Assembly (NCBI GenBank): GCA_005881235.1
Contig: VBEQ01000087.1
Span: 1 to 7,058, forward strand
Reading direction: 5' to 3'
Length of the DNA: 7,058 bases
Source: Chloroflexota bacterium
Lineage (GTDB): Bacteria; Chloroflexota; Dormibacteria; CF-121
Shown here: one piece after another, positions 5,210 through 7,058 of the stretch
Numbering within the stretch: the stretch's first letter is position 1
Layout: each line of letters begins with the position of its first letter
Notes under the pieces: model-generated
What the model was told of the DNA's origin: nothing
The model's database searches: none
Seen by the model: only the letters and a program-made list of their open reading frames with translations
Made by a program: the position numbers and the translations under genes

Positions 5210-5584
5210 ATGGATCAAACGGTAGAAAAGACGGTCGATCGGTTGAGCGAGTTACTGGAGCGGGCCAACAAGGCCGCGCAGGATTTCGAGGTGAAGGACC
5301 GCCTCTCGGATGCGGTCGCCGCCCTACGGCGCACCCGGATCACCCAGGACGACGACAGCGGCGCGGAACGGTTCGTCACGGGGCTGCTGATTGGGGTCGC
5401 GGTCGGCTTCGGACTCGCGTTGCTGCTCGCGCCCAAGTCCGGCGAAGAGCTGCGCGACGACCTGATGCAACGCGGGATCGAGTTGCGGGATCGCGCCGGT
5501 GAGCTGGCATCCCGCCGGCCGTTCGGTGACGGGGAGCAGGGTCGCACCGAAAAGGCACCCAGCGAGCAGCCGGGCAACCCCTAA
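5210..5584 (+). CDS. YtxH-like membrane protein with N-terminal coiled-coil
   Basis: A 124-residue protein. Residues 1-45 are amphipathic and charged (VEKTVDRLSELLERANKAAQ), likely a coiled coil. Residues 55-74 form a Gly-rich membrane helix (FVTGLLIGVAVGFGLALLLA), followed by the YtxH signature APKSGEELRDDL (74-85). The C-terminal tail is polar, Pro/Glu-rich and probably disordered. AGGGAGGA (5197-5204) lies 5 nt before ATG 5210 and overlaps the stop codon of the first YtxH gene, so the two are probably translated together. Family members are small envelope or stress proteins without known enzymatic activity. It is convergent with the PBP gene, with only 31 nt between the stops. Confidence 0.85.
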   Translation: MDQTVEKTVDRLSELLERANKAAQDFEVKDRLSDAVAALRRTRITQDDDSGAERFVTGLLIGVAVGFGLALLLAPKSGEELRDDLMQRGIELRDRAGELASRRPFGDGEQGRTEKAPSEQPGNP

Positions 5585-5615
5585 CCGCGCCGGTCCAGGA
5601 ACGCCGCCAGCGCCG

Positions 5616-7058
5616 CTAGTCGTGCGGCTTGCACTGGGGGTCGAACGGCGGCGAGCAGACCGTCGGTGACGGCGTCGGCGTCGGCGCCGGAGTTGGCGGC
5701 GGCGGCGGCGCGTTCACGATGCAGTACACGCCGTCGACCGTGATCTGACTATAAGTCAGCGAGTAGGGATTGTACTTCGCCGGAAGCTTGCACTGCGGCC
5801 ATGGCTGCGCCAGCGTTTTGGGCAGGTTTTCGGTGCCCGGCAGGAAGAAGTCCTGTCCGACCTGGTGCAGGCCGGTCGGCACCGGATACCACTGATCGGG
5901 CGTTCCGGCGAGCGCCTGGGTCATGAACTTGTGCCAGATGGGTGCGGCCCCGACGATGCCGGTGGAGTTGTGGCTCAGCGGCTTGTTATCGGGGTTGCCG
6001 ACCCAGACCGCCGTCGCCAGGCTGGGCGTGAAGCCCACCGTCCAGTTGTCTTTGAAGTCGTTGGTCGTGCCGGTCTTGGCGGCGACGTGGCGGCCGGCGA
6101 GGGTCAGGTCACCGTGGCAGCCGAACGACATGCAGCGGTTGCGGTCGTCCGACATGATCGAGGCGATGATGAAGGCGACACCGGGATCGACGGCCCGGTA
6201 CTCGTTCTTGGCCGGGTCATAGGTGAAGACGTCCTTCCCGAGCCCGTCCTTGATGTTGAGGATGGGGGCCTCACGGTGACGGACGCCGAGCGTGGCGAGG
6301 GTGGACGCGGCGGTCGCCATGTCGGCGAGGCGCACGGGATACGCACCGAGGGTCAAGCTCATGCCGTAGTCTTCGGGTTTCTTCGAGCCGCAGGGTTCGC
6401 CAAGGCAGGTCAGGCCCAGGCGTGACGCCATGTCGACCACGGCCGGGATGCCGGTGCGCAGTTCGACCTTGAGCGCCGGAATGTTGAGCGAGTTGCCCAT
6501 CACCATCTTCAGGGGGAGGGTGCCGTGGAAGCGGCGGTCGTAGTTGAGCGGAACGTACTTGGCGAAGCCGCTCACGAACCCCGGACCATCGCCACCGATG
6601 GGGAAGACCATGGGGGCGTCCAGAACCGGGCTCACCATGTTCACCTTGCGACTCTCGATCGCGGCGGTGTAGGTGAAGATCTTGAAGCTGGATCCCGGAG
6701 GCCGCGGCACGTCGTAGGCAAGGTTGAACTGTCCGCCTGGCCGCGTGTAGTCATCCCCGCCGACCATTGCCAGGACCTCGCCCGTCTTGGGGTCCATGCT
6801 GACGAGGGCAGCATCGTGGAAGTTGTAGTAATTCCCCTTCTGCGCGATCTGCTCGCGCACCACCTGCTCGGCCATGTGCTGGAGGTTCAGATCGAGGCTG
6901 GTGTAGACGCGATACCCCTTGCGGTTGTTGTCGGAGTTGTTGATGTTGTAGGGGGGCTTGGCGAGCGTCTTCAGGACGTAGTCGACGAAGTAGGGTGCCT
7001 CGAATTTCGTAATGGGGGGCGAGACCTGGAGCTTGACGGCGTAGGCCGCTTCAGCCTG
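5616..7058 (-). CDS. Class A penicillin-binding protein, PBP1A type (5' end cut by the window)
   Basis: The C-terminal 480 residues of a bifunctional peptidoglycan synthase. The frame stays open to the right edge, so the ATG at 6873-6875 is internal: upstream codons read typical linker sequence (FEAPYFVDYVLKTL and VYTSLDLNLQ). Positions below count from the first residue in the window. The transpeptidase domain has all three active-site motifs: SSFK with nucleophile Ser123, SLN (190-192) and KTGT (328-331). It cross-links stem peptides outside the membrane; the glycosyltransferase domain would lie beyond the edge. After the domain come a short Cys-containing module and a Pro/Thr-rich tail (PPPPTPAPTPTPSPT) ending CSPPFDPQCKPHD. 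Eight Cys occur as local pairs, unusual for PBPs and suggesting disulfides. Enzyme class is certain; mrcA/ponA-type naming is not resolvable. Confidence 0.95.
   Translation of the reverse strand, partial: QAEAAYAVKLQVSPPITKFEAPYFVDYVLKTLAKPPYNINNSDNNRKGYRVYTSLDLNLQHMAEQVVREQIAQKGNYYNFHDAALVSMDPKTGEVLAMVGGDDYTRPGGQFNLAYDVPRPPGSSFKIFTYTAAIESRKVNMVSPVLDAPMVFPIGGDGPGFVSGFAKYVPLNYDRRFHGTLPLKMVMGNSLNIPALKVELRTGIPAVVDMASRLGLTCLGEPCGSKKPEDYGMSLTLGAYPVRLADMATAASTLATLGVRHREAPILNIKDGLGKDVFTYDPAKNEYRAVDPGVAFIIASIMSDDRNRCMSFGCHGDLTLAGRHVAAKTGTTNDFKDNWTVGFTPSLATAVWVGNPDNKPLSHNSTGIVGAAPIWHKFMTQALAGTPDQWYPVPTGLHQVGQDFFLPGTENLPKTLAQPWPQCKLPAKYNPYSLTYSQITVDGVYCIVNAPPPPPTPAPTPTPSPTVCSPPFDPQCKPHD

Noticed and set aside
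5612..5628. GCCGC-N7-GCGGC hairpin at the PBP stop as a bidirectional terminator
   Set aside because: Only 5 bp, it overlaps the stop codon, and no T-run follows on either strand.
5661..5710. GGCGTC/GGCGGC low-complexity run as a tandem repeat element
   Set aside because: It is explained by the codons of the Pro/Thr-rich PBP tail.
5865..6425. Plus-strand frame (186 codons) opposite the PBP gene
   Set aside because: Antisense to the transpeptidase motifs; composition is typical of a GC-rich shadow frame.
6873..6875. ATG as the start of the PBP gene
   Set aside because: The reading frame continues upstream to the window edge and encodes typical PBP linker sequence ending in VYTSLDLNLQ, so this Met is internal.
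1..7058. CRISPR array, tRNA, rRNA, transposase or toxin-antitoxin system
   Set aside because: No regularly spaced repeats of CRISPR type, no cloverleaf-like T-arm, and no transposase or toxin motifs were seen on either strand.

Overview
The window is GC-rich (well over 60% by eye), bacterial and fully chromosomal in character. I see no rRNA, tRNA, insertion sequence, phage gene or CRISPR array. The gene set is an FtsH protease, HspR-like MerR regulators, an orphan receiver protein, YtxH-like stress proteins and a class A penicillin-binding protein with a Pro/Thr-rich tail. With frequent TTG starts and high GC, this suggests an uncultured soil-type lineage near Chloroflexota or Dormibacterota. 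That placement is an inference and no marker gene here fixes it.

Layout from left to right: (i) 1-214 may hold the 3' end of a gene entering from the left, and contains a good stem-loop at 121-146. (ii) 215-328 is non-coding and rich in stem-loops. (iii) 329-631 (-) is a short HspR/MerR-type regulator with a perfect TATAAT promoter and an inverted repeat in front of it. (iv) 880-3993 (+) is a two-gene operon read divergently from that regulator: a membrane-anchored TIM-barrel protein that looks like a degenerate glycosidase, then a complete FtsH AAA+ zinc metalloprotease 21 nt (or 9 nt) downstream. (v) 3990-4729 (-) is a second operon, convergent with ftsH: a single-domain response regulator followed 5 nt later by a second HspR/MerR-type regulator. 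Its stop codon shares a CTAG with the ftsH stop. (vi) 4730-4976 is the leader of that operon, with two ~36-nt direct repeats that can each form a hairpin. (vii) 4977-5584 (+) carries two adjacent YtxH-like membrane proteins. (viii) 5616-7058 (-) is the C-terminal 480 residues of a PBP1A-type peptidoglycan synthase whose 5' end lies beyond the right edge.

The functional theme is cell envelope and stress control. A membrane protease is co-expressed with a surface-anchored TIM-barrel protein and flanked on both sides by paralogous MerR/HspR-like regulators, one of which is coupled to a stand-alone receiver domain. Next to these lie small stress-type membrane proteins and a cell-wall synthase. 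The most unusual items are the barrel protein-FtsH pairing, the receiver + MerR 'split regulator' operon, and the repeat-bearing leader in front of it.
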